A DNA stretch of 64,000 nucleotides from Streptomyces melanogenes (GTDB lineage: Bacteria; Actinomycetota; Actinomycetes; Streptomycetales; Streptomycetaceae): positions 186,001-250,000 of the forward strand of contig NZ_BMTS01000003.1 of the NCBI RefSeq assembly GCF_014649795.1. The letters are read 5' to 3'. A model generated the notes under the pieces. The model had not been told where the DNA came from. It did not search any database and saw nothing but the letters and a program-made list of their open reading frames with translations. This document shows, one piece after another, positions 17,422-26,038 of this stretch (positions within the stretch are counted from its first letter, which is position 1; every line of letters starts with the position of its first letter). Position numbers and translations under genes: made by a program.

Positions 17422-18879
17422 ATGCTGCCGTCCCGCTCCCTCGTGTCCGCCCTGCTCGCGGCCGTCCTCGGCGCCCTGCTCGTCCCGGTGGGCACGGCGC
17501 AGGCGGCGGAACGGACCGTGCGCGGCGGCCGGCTCGACTGGGGCGTCCGCTCCTCCTTCCAGAGTTACGTCACCGGCCCGGTGGCACACGGGAGTTGGAG
17601 CCTGCTCGGCGGGGCCGCCACGGTCGGCGCGAGCCGGTTCCGGTTCCACTCGGCGGCGGGCTCGTACGACCCGGGCGGCGGGGCGCTCGACGCGGCCTTC
17701 TCCGGCGGGGTCCGCTTCACCGGACACCCCAAGGCCGACGGCTCGTACGAGCTCGATCTGACCATCGCCCGCCCCACCGTCCGCATCTCCGGCGGCCGGG
17801 GCGCGCTCTTCGCCGACATGACCAGCCGGGCGAAAGGCACGGGCAAGGTCACCACGGCGAGCCAGGTGCCGCTCGCCGCGCTGTCCCTGGGCGGCGTCGA
17901 CATGCGGGGTGGGGGGTCGCCCGTGGCGTTCACGGACGTCCCGGCGACGCTGACCTCGCAGGGGGCCGCGGCGTTCGCCGGGTACTACCCGGCCGGGACC
18001 GCGCTCGATCCGGTGAGCCTGTCGGTGGACACGCGCGCGGCCGAGGCGCCGACGCCTTCGTCTCCGGCGCCCTCCCGTACTGCGGGCGCCGGATTCGTGG
18101 ACGCGGCCGTCGACTGGGGTGTGCGGCGGACCTTCCGGGAGTACGTCACGGGGTCGGTCGCCCAGGGCGGCTGGACGCTGTCGGGCGGGGCCCAGGACGG
18201 TGGCGCGCTGTTCAGGTTCCCGCGCGGGCACGGCTCGTACGACGAGGAGAAGGGCACGCTCGACGCCTCGTTCGCGGGGGCGGCCCGCTTTACGGGCGCC
18301 CACTTCGCGCTCACGCTCGACCGGATCGCGGTCAAGGTGGCGGACGGCCGGGGCACGCTGTCCTCGGCCGGACGCCCCCTGATCACCTTCGCGGTGGGCC
18401 GATTCGCCCCGCGCGATGGCCTGGTGGCCGTGTCGGAGGCGCCCGCGACGCTGACGGCTTCGGGGGCGGAGGTGTTCGGCGGGATGTACCCGGCGGGTAC
18501 GGCCATGGACCCGGTGTCGCTCGCCGTGGCGGTGGAGGGGGCGGCTCGGCTGCCGGAGCTGCCGGACGTGGGCAGCGGGGTTTCGGCTGCGCCGTCGCCT
18601 TCGCCGGTTGCCCGGCCGGATGCCGCCGCCCCCTCGTCCTCGTCGGACCACGGGCGGTTGTACCTCGGGCTCGTGGGAGCGGGGTTGCTCGTGGCGGTGG
18701 CGGTCGCCTTCGCGGTGCTGCGCTGGAGGCGTCGTTCTTCGACTGCGGGCCGTCCCCAACTGGTCGCGCAGTTCCCCGCGCCCCTAGAGGCATCCGGGGA
18801 TGCGACGAGTAGCCCCACACACCAGGGAGGTGCGACCGCAGCTACTGCCGACAACGGCAGCGATGCCACTCAGAACTGA
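17422..18879 (+). CDS. htaA: HtaA-domain heme-binding cell-surface protein (two HtaA domains)
   Basis: A 485-aa secreted protein. A signal peptide ends near AQAAE; two HtaA domains follow (about residues 35-195 and 215-370), each starting with an LDWGV/VDWGV pattern and containing SYxTGxVxxGxW-like and PATLTxxGAxxF segments. HtaA proteins bind heme at the cell surface. A C-terminal helix (LYLGLVGAGLLVAVAVAFAV) and RWRRR anchor it in the membrane. After that anchor the tail is encoded by half of the intergenic GCGCAGTTCCCC repeat. ATG 17422 has GGGG six bases upstream. Iron-box controlled. Confidence 0.88.
   Translation: MLPSRSLVSALLAAVLGALLVPVGTAQAAERTVRGGRLDWGVRSSFQSYVTGPVAHGSWSLLGGAATVGASRFRFHSAAGSYDPGGGALDAAFSGGVRFTGHPKADGSYELDLTIARPTVRISGGRGALFADMTSRAKGTGKVTTASQVPLAALSLGGVDMRGGGSPVAFTDVPATLTSQGAAAFAGYYPAGTALDPVSLSVDTRAAEAPTPSSPAPSRTAGAGFVDAAVDWGVRRTFREYVTGSVAQGGWTLSGGAQDGGALFRFPRGHGSYDEEKGTLDASFAGAARFTGAHFALTLDRIAVKVADGRGTLSSAGRPLITFAVGRFAPRDGLVAVSEAPATLTASGAEVFGGMYPAGTAMDPVSLAVAVEGAARLPELPDVGSGVSAAPSPSPVARPDAAAPSSSSDHGRLYLGLVGAGLLVAVAVAFAVLRWRRRSSTAGRPQLVAQFPAPLEASGDATSSPTHQGGATAATADNGSDATQN
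18741..18785 (+). repeat. Half copy of GCGCAGTTCCCC repeat inside the htaA coding region
   Basis: The left arm (CTGCGGGCCGTCCCCAACTG then GTCGCGCAGTTCCCCGCGCC) lies in frame within the last ~45 codons of the first htaA gene and is translated as [14 protein letters not shown]. No right arm follows. It appears the repeat entered, or the original stop was lost, and the frame now reads through it. Confidence 0.75.
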
Positions 18880-18925
18880 CTGACCGTTTCCACGCCTGAT
18901 TCATTCATCAAGGAGTCACCTGACC

Positions 18926-20383
18926 ATGTCCGTCACCTCCCGTCTTCCCCGCTCCAGCGCCCGTACGACGGCCATCGCCGTCGTCTGTGCGGCCACTGCC
19001 GCCACCGTGTTGTCCGCCGTTCCCGCCCACGCCGCGGCGAAAGTCGAGCTGAAGGGGGCCACGTTCGACTGGGGGTTCAAGGAGAGCTTCCGCCGGTATG
19101 TCGGGGCGGGGGGCATCACGGTCGCGGACGGGGCCAAGCAGGCTGCCGGGAACGGGGTGTTCACGTTCGTGGACGGTGCGGGTACGTACGACACCTCCAC
19201 GCACGCCAGTGCCACGGCCTTCAAGGGGAGCGTCCGGTTCTCGGCGCACGGCGGTGTGCTCGACATCAAACTGTCCGATCTGAAGGTGACGACGACCACC
19301 ACGACCGGGGTCATCACCGCCGACGTGACCACCAAGGACGGCGGCAAGGACAAGACCGCCGACGACGTGCCGCTCGCCGACCTCGACCTGTCGCAGGTGA
19401 AGCCGTCCCAGGGCGCCGCGATGACCTTCAAGGACATCCCGGCCACGCTCACCGAGCAGGGCGCCGCCGCGTTCAACGGCAACTACAAGAAGGGGGAGAA
19501 GCTGGATCCGGCGACGCTGACGTTCCCGATGGGCGGCGGCGAGCCCACCAAGCCGACTCCGACCGCGCCGGCCCCGACGAAGCCGACGCCCACCAAGCCC
19601 GCCCCGGCCACCCCCACCGCTCCCACCCCCACCTCCGACAAAGTCGTGAAGGCCAAGCTCAGCTGGGGGCTCAAGCAGTCGTGGCGCTCGTACATCGCGA
19701 GCGGCGGCAACACCACCGTCTCCGAGGGCGCGACCGCCGCCAAGGACTCCTTCGGGTTCCCGCTCGACAAGGGCGAGTTGAAGGCCGATGCCCGTAAAGT
19801 GAACGCCTCCTTCAAGGGCAACGTCCGCTTCACCTACGCGGCCCACGGCAACCTCGACCTCGCCTTCGGTGCCGTACGGATAGCGGCGTCCGGTGCCAAG
19901 GGCGCCCTGTACGTCGACGCCACCACGCCCCAAGGAGTCAAGCGGAACGTCGAGTTCGCCTCCCTCGACCTCTCCCGGGCCGACTTCACGGCCCGCAAGG
20001 ACGTGGTGCGGCTGAACGCCGTGCCGGCGGCCTTCACCGCCGACGGCGCCGCCGTCTTCGCCCGACCCGGCGAGCAGTCCCAGTACAAGGCGGGGGAGGC
20101 CATCGACCCGGTCACGGTCGTGCTGGGCCTGAGCGAGAGCGCGGACCTGGACACCGCCGGTGACACGGCGACGACGAGCGGCGGTGGCGGTACGGCTGGT
20201 GGAACGGGCACCTCCGGGGCCGCCGCCGCCACCGTCGGCGGCTCGACCGGTGGCGGTGCCCTCGCCGCCACCGGCTCCTCCGCCCCGACCGGGCCGCTGC
20301 TCGGCGCGGCGGGCGCGATCGCGGTGACGGGGGCGGCCGCCGTGTACGCGGCCCGCCGCCGGACCGCACTCGGCCGCGCCTGA
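18926..20383 (+). CDS. htaA: HtaA-domain heme-binding protein with LAATG sorting signal
   Basis: A 485-aa secreted protein. A signal peptide ends at AHAAA; two HtaA domains (about 35-195 and 235-410) are separated by a Pro/Thr/Lys-rich linker. The C-terminus has LAATG, a hydrophobic segment (GPLLGAAGAIAVTGAAAVYA) and ARRR, the arrangement recognised by class E sortases, which prefer LAXTG. It should therefore be covalently wall-anchored, complementing the membrane-anchored HtaA upstream. CAAGGAG precedes ATG 18926; the gene is 46 bases downstream of the first htaA and probably co-transcribed. Confidence 0.88.
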   Translation: MSVTSRLPRSSARTTAIAVVCAATAATVLSAVPAHAAAKVELKGATFDWGFKESFRRYVGAGGITVADGAKQAAGNGVFTFVDGAGTYDTSTHASATAFKGSVRFSAHGGVLDIKLSDLKVTTTTTTGVITADVTTKDGGKDKTADDVPLADLDLSQVKPSQGAAMTFKDIPATLTEQGAAAFNGNYKKGEKLDPATLTFPMGGGEPTKPTPTAPAPTKPTPTKPAPATPTAPTPTSDKVVKAKLSWGLKQSWRSYIASGGNTTVSEGATAAKDSFGFPLDKGELKADARKVNASFKGNVRFTYAAHGNLDLAFGAVRIAASGAKGALYVDATTPQGVKRNVEFASLDLSRADFTARKDVVRLNAVPAAFTADGAAVFARPGEQSQYKAGEAIDPVTVVLGLSESADLDTAGDTATTSGGGGTAGGTGTSGAAAATVGGSTGGGALAATGSSAPTGPLLGAAGAIAVTGAAAVYAARRRTALGRA

Positions 20384-20394
20384 CCCGACCCGCG

Positions 20395-20424
20395 GGGCCG
20401 CACCTTTTCCGAAGGGTGCGGCCC
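20395..20424 (+). terminator. Stem-loop terminator after the htaA pair
   Basis: GGGCCGCACCTT (20395-20406) pairs with AAGGGTGCGGCCC (20412-20424) around a short loop, directly after the second htaA stop. It marks the likely end of the htaA transcript. Confidence 0.72.
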
Positions 20425-20456
20425 TGCGGCCGTCGCGGGTGTTGTTGAATGCCGGG

Positions 20457-21134
20457 GTGACGGAAAACGGCGCACCCGGCGTGCTCATCGACGTACTCAG
20501 GGTCTTCTGCGGCCCCGACGGCCGCCACGGCAACGCCCTCGGCGTGGTGCGCGAGGGCTCCGCGCTGCCCGACGAGGCGGCCCGGCAGGCGCTGGCCAAG
20601 GAACTCGGCTTCAGCGAGACGGTGTTCGTGGACGACCCCGAGCGGGGCGCCGTCGACATCTACACGCCCGGCCTGCGGCTCCCGTTCGCGGGTCATCCGC
20701 TGGTCGGGGTGGCGTGGCTGCTCGACATCGACGTACTGGAACTGGCCGTGGGCGACGTCTTCGCGCGCCAGGACGGCGAGTTCACCTGGATCACCGCCCA
20801 CCCGGAGTGGGCCCCGCCGCGCACCCTGCGGCAGTACGCCTCGGCCGCCGAGGTGGACGCCCTGGACGTGCCCGAGCCGGGGGAGTGGGTCTACGCCTGG
20901 GGCTGGGAGGACGAGGCCGCCGGCCGCGTACGGGCCAGGGCGTTCCCGGGCCGGGGCGACGGAATCGACGAGGACGAGGCAACGGGCGCGGCGGCCCTCC
21001 TCCTCACGGCCCAACTGGGCCGAGCCCTCAACATCACCCAGGGCAGGGGCTCCCAACTCCTCACGGCCCCGGGCCCGGACGAGACGATAGAACTGGGCGG
21101 CAGGGTCCGTTTGGAGGGCCCGAAGGGCCTCTAA
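20457..21134 (+). CDS. PhzF-family protein (second copy)
   Basis: A 225-aa PhzF-like protein, shorter than the 280-aa family norm. It keeps FGFSETVF-like GFSETVFVDD (catalytic Glu region), LRLPFAGHPLVGVA and the C-terminal EDEATGAAALLLTAQLG. The shortening is spread through the middle strands rather than at the ends. GTG 20457 is the likely start; an upstream GTG at 20439 is possible and no strong ribosome site was seen. The reaction is unknown. It lies between the htaA genes and heme oxygenase but lacks any iron link of its own. Confidence 0.78.
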   Translation: MTENGAPGVLIDVLRVFCGPDGRHGNALGVVREGSALPDEAARQALAKELGFSETVFVDDPERGAVDIYTPGLRLPFAGHPLVGVAWLLDIDVLELAVGDVFARQDGEFTWITAHPEWAPPRTLRQYASAAEVDALDVPEPGEWVYAWGWEDEAAGRVRARAFPGRGDGIDEDEATGAAALLLTAQLGRALNITQGRGSQLLTAPGPDETIELGGRVRLEGPKGL

Positions 21135-21203
21135 GGGGCGCGGGGCTGTGACATTTGCGGCTCCGCCGCGTGGGCACGCCCAGCCGCAACGGACCCGCAG
21201 ACG
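21132..21203. repeat. Variant intergenic repeat (GGGGCTGTGACAT type)
   Basis: TAAGGGGCGCGGGGCTGTGA is followed by TGCGGCTCCGCCGCG and ends GGACCCGCAGACG. It shares the AGGGGCGCGGGG start and CCGCAGACG end with the main repeat but has a different centre, so it is a second repeat subtype between convergent genes. Confidence 0.6.
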
Positions 21204-21226
21204 AAAACCGGGCCCAAAACGGCGCG

Positions 21227-21877
21227 CTACGCGCTGAGCGGGAATTCCTCTCCCAACTCCCGGAACACCGCCGTGTTCAGCGCGAACGCCCGCCGACACT
21301 CCTCCACCACCCGCTGCTTCTCCAGCTCATCCACATCCACCGCATCCAGCAACTCCCGATACCCCCGCTTGAACGCGGCCGGGTTGGAAATCGCCTCGAA
21401 CACGTAGAACCGGACACCGTCGCCCTTGCGGGCGAACCCCCACGTCCTCTCCGCCCGGTCACGGATGATCTGCCCACCGGAGAGGTCACCGAGGTACCGC
21501 GTGTAGTGGTGCGCCACGTACCCCGCGGGCCAGGTCACCGCACACTCCCGCACCCGCGCCGCGTACGCCCGCGTCGAGGGGAGCGGGACCGCGCCCCGCT
21601 GCCAGCCCTCGCCCCGCAGGTGCGTGAGGTCCCGCTCCAGCTCGGCCGTACGCATCAGCTCGGGCCGTATGAACGGACCCGCCACGGGGTCGTTCCGCAG
21701 TGCGCCCGCGCCCTCCTCCAGGGCCTGGTACACGAACCACAGCTGCTCGGTGTACCGGGTGTACGCGTCGACGCCGAGCCGCCCGCCGAGCAGGGCGCTC
21801 ATGAAGCCGGAGTTCTCCGCCTCGGTGTGCTGTTCGTGCGACGCCGTGCGGATGAGGGTGGAGAAGGGCGTGTCCAA
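21227..21877 (-). CDS. hmuO: Heme oxygenase (biliverdin-producing)
   Basis: A 216-aa HO-1-type heme oxygenase. The proximal histidine is in IRTASHEQHTEAE near the N-terminus, and the distal-helix motif YLGDLSGGQIIRDRA is fully conserved. The enzyme opens heme to biliverdin, carbon monoxide and iron. TTG 21877 is the chosen start because GGAGG lies six bases upstream; the longer frame to 21931 is out of family register. Two perfect tandem iron-box units sit about 75 bases upstream. It completes the pathway from HtaA capture through HmuTUV import to iron release. Confidence 0.94.
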   Translation of the reverse strand: MDTPFSTLIRTASHEQHTEAENSGFMSALLGGRLGVDAYTRYTEQLWFVYQALEEGAGALRNDPVAGPFIRPELMRTAELERDLTHLRGEGWQRGAVPLPSTRAYAARVRECAVTWPAGYVAHHYTRYLGDLSGGQIIRDRAERTWGFARKGDGVRFYVFEAISNPAAFKRGYRELLDAVDVDELEKQRVVEECRRAFALNTAVFRELGEEFPLSA

Positions 21878-21950
21878 GGCGTGCCTCCGGGGACCGAGGG
21901 GGACGGGAACCAGCGCTGATCGGCACGGCACAGCGGCAGCACCGATCCCG

Positions 21951-21986
21951 CTACTTAGGCTTACCTAACTACTTAGGCTTACCTAA
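21951..21986 (-). promoter_or_regulatory. Two tandem iron-box units before heme oxygenase
   Basis: The 18-bp unit CTACTTAGGCTTACCTAA occurs twice without a gap (21951-21968, 21969-21986). Each contains TTAGGCTTACCTAA, the core of an IdeR/DmdR operator. The head-to-tail copies could bind two repressor dimer pairs and give tight iron control. Confidence 0.85.
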
Positions 21987-22044
21987 GTCAACTGGTTCCC
22001 GACGGCCTGTCGGTAAACATGTACCCCCGGAGACGGGGAATCGA

Positions 22045-22902
22045 TCACGGCAGCGTGAGGATTTCCGCGCCCGTCTCCGTCACCACCAGCGTGTGCTCGA
22101 ACTGGGCGGTCCGCTTGCGGTCGCGGGTGACGACCGTCCAGCCGTCCTCCCACATGTCGTACTCGTGCGTCCCCAGCGTCAGCATCGGCTCGATCGTGAA
22201 GGTCATCCCCGGCTTGATCACGGTGGTGGCGTGCGGCGCGTCGTAGTGCGGCACGATCAGGCCGGAGTGGAAGGCCGTGCTGATGCCGTGCCCGGTGAAG
22301 TCGCGCACGACGCCGTAGTCGAACCGCTTGGCGTACGACTCGATGACGCGGCCGATGATGTTGATCTGGCGGCCGGGCTTGACGGCCTTGATGGCGCGGT
22401 TGAGCGACTCCCGGGTCCGCTCGACCAGGAGCTTCGACTCCTCGTCGACGTCGCCGCAGAAGTAGGTGGCGTTGTTGTCGCCGTGGACGCCGCCGATGTA
22501 CGCGGTGACGTCGAGGTTCACGATGTCGCCGTCGTTCAGCACGGTGGAGTCCGGGATCCCGTGGCAGATGACCTCGTTGACCGAGCTGCACAGGGACTTC
22601 GGGAAGCCGCGGTACCCGAGCGTCGAGGGGTACGCGCCGTGGTCACACATGTACTCGTGCGCGACCCGGTCGAGCTCGTCGGTGGTCACGCCGGGCGCGA
22701 TGAGCTTGGCGGCCTCCTCCATCGCGCGGGCGGCGATGCGCCCCGCGACCCGCATGAGCTCAATCGTTTCGGCGGACTGCACCTCGGGGCCGGTGTACGG
22801 CGTGGGCATGGGCTTCCCGACGTACTCGGGGCGTCGGATGTTCCCCGGGACGGAGCGGGTGGGAGAAAGCTCCCCTGGTACGAGCAGCGACTGGGCGGAC
22901 AT
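22045..22902 (-). CDS. map: Methionine aminopeptidase, type I
   Basis: A 285-aa metalloprotease that removes the initiator methionine from new proteins. Metal ligands are visible: the aspartates in [20 protein letters not shown], the histidine in [13 protein letters not shown], and the glutamates in FTIEPML and AQFEHTLVV. The N-terminal extension (about 40 residues, containing [18 protein letters not shown]) has the SH3-ligand-like PxxP stretch seen in actinobacterial MetAP1c. ATG 22902 gives the usual length. Divergent from a small conserved gene. Confidence 0.95.
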   Translation of the reverse strand: MSAQSLLVPGELSPTRSVPGNIRRPEYVGKPMPTPYTGPEVQSAETIELMRVAGRIAARAMEEAAKLIAPGVTTDELDRVAHEYMCDHGAYPSTLGYRGFPKSLCSSVNEVICHGIPDSTVLNDGDIVNLDVTAYIGGVHGDNNATYFCGDVDEESKLLVERTRESLNRAIKAVKPGRQINIIGRVIESYAKRFDYGVVRDFTGHGISTAFHSGLIVPHYDAPHATTVIKPGMTFTIEPMLTLGTHEYDMWEDGWTVVTRDRKRTAQFEHTLVVTETGAEILTLP

Positions 22903-22980
22903 GCCGGCGAGTCTATCGAGCCGTGTTGGGGCAGCATGGTCGAGAAGGTCCGGAGCACGGGCCGGGGAAGGAGCTTCCGC

Positions 22981-23205
22981 ATGGCCCTGTTCAAGAAGCG
23001 CACGGTCGGCAAGCCGGGCGAGTGGTACTACTGCCTGGTCCACCAGAAGGTCGAGGAGGGCCCGGAGTGCCCGGCGAAGGACCGCTTCGGTCCGTACGGG
23101 TCCCGCGAGGAGGCCCAGCACGCGATGGAGACGGCGCAGGAGCGGAATCTCGAGTGGGACACGGACCCGAAGTGGCACGACAAGCAGCCGGAAACGGGGG
23201 ACTGA
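22981..23205 (+). CDS. Small conserved actinobacterial protein (SPOR-like)
   Basis: A 74-aa protein starting [20 protein letters not shown] at ATG 22981, with AAGGAG eight bases upstream. The pattern [35 protein letters not shown] resembles the short strand-helix-strand-helix unit of SPOR domains, which bind peptidoglycan, and a strongly similar small protein is common in Streptomyces. It has no signal peptide, so peptidoglycan binding is doubtful. Function unknown. Confidence 0.75.
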   Translation: MALFKKRTVGKPGEWYYCLVHQKVEEGPECPAKDRFGPYGSREEAQHAMETAQERNLEWDTDPKWHDKQPETGD

Positions 23206-23221
23206 GGTTCGGCCCGGGGTT

Positions 23222-23364
23222 CGTCTGCGGACCGTGGGTGGCTGGTCGCGCAGTTCCCCGCGCCCCTAAATGCGCCCCTTCGGGCCGCCCAGGGGATTGC
23301 CCCGGAGCGGCATTCTCAGGGGCGCGGGGAACTGCGCGACCAGCCCGCCACCGGCCCGCAGGCG
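23222..23364. repeat. GCGCAGTTCCCC palindromic repeat, full copy
   Basis: CGTCTGCGGACCGTGGGTGG then GGTCGCGCAGTTCCCC pairs with GGGGAACTGCGCGACCAGCC and CACCGGCCCGCAGGCG. It lies between convergent genes. Confidence 0.85.
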
Positions 23365-23390
23365 AAAACGGGGCCCGGGGCGAAGCCCCC

Positions 23391-23993
23391 TCACCACCTC
23401 GCCGGTGGCGGGGAAGTCAGCTGGTCCGCCAAGCGGGAGAGGCGGTCGCGGAACCCCCGTCGCCCCCGCTGCACCGGCCCCCCGTTCTCCCCCACCGCCG
23501 CACTCACCAGATGCTGCACCGTGTCCAGGTCCACCTCCGCCCCCGGCGGCACCGTAAGGGACTCGTGGACCAGGCCCCGCACCTCCGCGTCGCCCCCGTC
23601 GAGCGCCAGCACTCGCGCCCCGGCCCGCCGGGCGTCGTGGACCCGCTCCAGGAGGCCGTCGTCCGGGCGCTCGGGGGCCACCACGAGCAGCGTCTCGCCC
23701 CGGCCGGCCGCCGTCAGGCGCCCGAGCCCCACGGACAGGTGCGGGCCGCGGCCCGGCTCGACCCGGTGGCGTACGAGCGTGGGCGTGAGCTCGGGGACCC
23801 CCGACCACGCGGCCTCGTCGGTGAGGTGCGCCGCCAGGTGCCACGGCTCGTACGCCTCGGTCCCCACCAGCAGCAGCCCCCCGCCGTTCGGCACCACCGA
23901 CCCCCGCAGCACCCCCGCGAACCGGCGGGTGCCCCGCAGCCACTCGGTCCCCGCGAGGACTTCCCGCAACAGTGCGACGCGTACGGCATCCAT
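23391..23993 (-). CDS. Conserved hypothetical protein
   Basis: A 200-aa protein I do not recognise with certainty. The middle part (GETLLVVAPERPDDGLLERV followed by ARRAGARVLALDGGD) has the strand-helix-strand look of SIS or Rossmann-like folds, and the N-terminal half contains GGGLLLVGTEAYEPWHLAAHL. No catalytic motif, signal or membrane segment is visible. It lies convergent to the small SPOR-like gene and divergent from npdG, 119 bases away. Confidence 0.6.
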   Translation of the reverse strand: MDAVRVALLREVLAGTEWLRGTRRFAGVLRGSVVPNGGGLLLVGTEAYEPWHLAAHLTDEAAWSGVPELTPTLVRHRVEPGRGPHLSVGLGRLTAAGRGETLLVVAPERPDDGLLERVHDARRAGARVLALDGGDAEVRGLVHESLTVPPGAEVDLDTVQHLVSAAVGENGGPVQRGRRGFRDRLSRLADQLTSPPPARW

Positions 23994-24112
23994 GGCCCGG
24001 CATCCTGCCGCACCGCGCGCCCCGGCGGGCCTGGGCGGTCACTCCTCACCCGAACGGGAGCAGGCGCACCAGGGGTCTACCTCCCAGTAGGGCCCGGCGT
24101 AAGGTCGGCTCC

Positions 24113-24826
24113 ATGACTTCCACTGACAGCGCCGCGAACACCCCGAAGCCCGCCGCCAAGGACCCCTGGGACCTGCCCGACGTCTCCGGCCTGGTCGTCG
24201 GCGTGCTCGGTGGCACGGGCGACCAGGGCCGCGGGCTCGCCTACCGGCTGGCCCGGGCGGGCCAGAAGGTGATCATCGGCTCGCGGGCCGCCGAGCGCGC
24301 CCGGGCCGCCGCCGACGAGCTGGGCCTCGGGGTGGAGGGCGCGGACAACGCCGAGTGCGCGCGCCGCAGCGACATCGTGATCGTCGCGGTGCCGTGGGAC
24401 GGGCACGCCAAGACCCTTGAGGCGCTGCGCGAGGAGCTCGCGGGCAAGCTCGTCGTCGACTGCGTCAACCCGCTCGGCTTCGACAAGAAGGGCGCGTACG
24501 CCCTCAAGCCCGAGGAGGGCAGCGCCGCCGAGCAGGCCGCCGCCCTGCTGCCGGACTCGCGGGTCACCGCCGCCTTCCACCACCTCTCGGCCGTGCTCCT
24601 CCAGGACGCCTCGGTCGAGGAGATCGACACCGATGTGATGGTGCTCGGCGAGAGCCGCGCCGACACCGACCTGGTGCAGGCGCTGGCCGCCCGTATCCCC
24701 GGCATGCGCGGCGTCTTCGCGGGCCGTCTGCGCAACGCCCACCAGGTGGAGTCGCTCGTCGCCAACCTGATCTCGGTGAACCGCCGCTACAAGGCGCACG
24801 CCGGGCTGCGCGTGACCGACGTGTAG
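24113..24826 (+). CDS. npdG: NADPH-dependent F420 reductase
   Basis: A 237-aa oxidoreductase that transfers hydride between NADPH and the deazaflavin cofactor F420. The N-terminal dinucleotide-binding motif VGVLGGTGDQGRGLAYRLA and the NADPH-phosphate contact IIGSRAAERARA are typical of Fno/NpdG, as is VVDCVNPLGF and the AFHHLSA segment. A 30-residue hydrophilic N-terminus precedes the Rossmann fold. It supplies reduced F420 for secondary metabolism and other reductases. ATG 24113 is the first good start. Confidence 0.92.
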   Translation: MTSTDSAANTPKPAAKDPWDLPDVSGLVVGVLGGTGDQGRGLAYRLARAGQKVIIGSRAAERARAAADELGLGVEGADNAECARRSDIVIVAVPWDGHAKTLEALREELAGKLVVDCVNPLGFDKKGAYALKPEEGSAAEQAAALLPDSRVTAAFHHLSAVLLQDASVEEIDTDVMVLGESRADTDLVQALAARIPGMRGVFAGRLRNAHQVESLVANLISVNRRYKAHAGLRVTDV

Positions 24827-24892
24827 GTCCGCCCGGGGCATGGGGGACACTGGACGGGCATCAGCGCCGTACCCGGACAGGAGCCGACCCCC

Positions 24893-25081
24893 ATGCCCCG
24901 CCTCGCTCTGTACGCCCTCGTCGTCTGCGCCCTCGCGGTCGCCGCCGCTGTGGTCTCCTTCGTCCAGGGCAACTGGACCGGCGTCGTCTGGATCCTGCTC
25001 GCCGGGCTCTCCTCCAACATGGCCTGGTACTACCTGCGCAAGGCGAAGCTCGACGCGCGGCGGGCCGCCGTCAGCCGGTGA
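24893..25081 (+). CDS. Small two-helix membrane protein
   Basis: A 62-aa protein with two predicted membrane helices (LALYALVVCALAVAAAVVSF and VVWILLAGLSSNMAWYYL) and a basic tail RKAKLDARRAAVSR. ATG 24893 follows GGAG at a suitable distance. Its last 11 bases overlap the 3' end of the convergent M50 protease gene. Function unknown; such short hydrophobic proteins are common in Streptomyces. Confidence 0.72.
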   Translation: MPRLALYALVVCALAVAAAVVSFVQGNWTGVVWILLAGLSSNMAWYYLRKAKLDARRAAVSR

Positions 25082-25871
25082 GCGACGGGATGTCCGGGGT
25101 GCCCTGCCAGAAGCGGTAGAGGCGCTGGCCCCAGTAGGTGTCCCACTCGGTGACGCCGAGCCCGCGCAGGATCGAGTGGATCGCGTCGAAGAACACGCTG
25201 TTCACCGACGGCAGCCACAGGAACGCGAAGACCGCGAGCAGCCCGAAGGGCGCGAACGGCTCGATCTGGCGGCGGATCCCGTGCGACAGCCACGGCTCGA
25301 TCACCCCGTACCCGTCCAGGCCCGGGACCGGCAGGAAGTTCAGGATCGCCGCCGTCACCTGGAGCAGCGCCAGGAACGCCAGCGCGTACCGGAACCCGGC
25401 GGGCACACCGTCCAGCGCGTGCAGCCAGAACGGGGCCGTGCAGACCACCGCGAACAGCACGTTGGTGAGCGGGCCCGCCGCCGCGATCAGGCTGTGCTTC
25501 CAGCGGCCCCGGATGCGGCCGTGCTCGATGAAGACGGCACCGCCGGGCAGACCGATACCGCCCATGATCACGAAGATGACCGGCAGCACGATCGACAGCA
25601 TCGCGTGCGTATACTTCAGCGGGTTGAGCGTCAGATAGCCCTTGGCGCCCACCGAGATGTCGCCGCCGTGCAGCGCGGTGCGGGCGTGCGCGTACTCGTG
25701 CAGGCACAGGGAGACGATCCAGGCGCCCGTCACGAAGAGGAAGACGGCGAAGCCCGGCGCGCTGGAGAACCCCGTCCACACCGCCCATCCGGCGACCGCG
25801 GTGACGGCGGCGATCCCCAGGAAGACCGGGCTGATCCTCCGGTCGCTGCGGCGCGAGGTGGCGGTGGCCAT
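25071..25871 (-). CDS. Site-2 protease family (M50) membrane metalloprotease
   Basis: A 266-aa membrane protein. The zinc-binding HEYAHA (about residues 63-68) lies in a membrane helix, and the second motif NFLPVPGLDGYG supplies the third metal ligand, as in S2P/M50B proteases that cut substrates within the membrane. No PDZ domain is present. The ATG at 25871 gives a short cytoplasmic start (MATATSRRSDRR). The substrate is unknown. It overlaps the small membrane-protein gene at its 3' end. Confidence 0.87.
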   Translation of the reverse strand: MATATSRRSDRRISPVFLGIAAVTAVAGWAVWTGFSSAPGFAVFLFVTGAWIVSLCLHEYAHARTALHGGDISVGAKGYLTLNPLKYTHAMLSIVLPVIFVIMGGIGLPGGAVFIEHGRIRGRWKHSLIAAAGPLTNVLFAVVCTAPFWLHALDGVPAGFRYALAFLALLQVTAAILNFLPVPGLDGYGVIEPWLSHGIRRQIEPFAPFGLLAVFAFLWLPSVNSVFFDAIHSILRGLGVTEWDTYWGQRLYRFWQGTPDIPSLTG

Positions 25872-26038
25872 GTGCGGGGCTCCCGGGGTGGAGGTGCGGT
25901 CGGACGGCCCCGACCGTACAGGTGATACCCCGAGAACGTCCGGCGATCCCGTACGAGTTCCACCCCCGGTCACCGGCGCTTGGCCGGGAGTTGGCGGGCG
26001 GGGGCACGGGGGCGCCGCCCGTCACGGAGAATGGGGCC

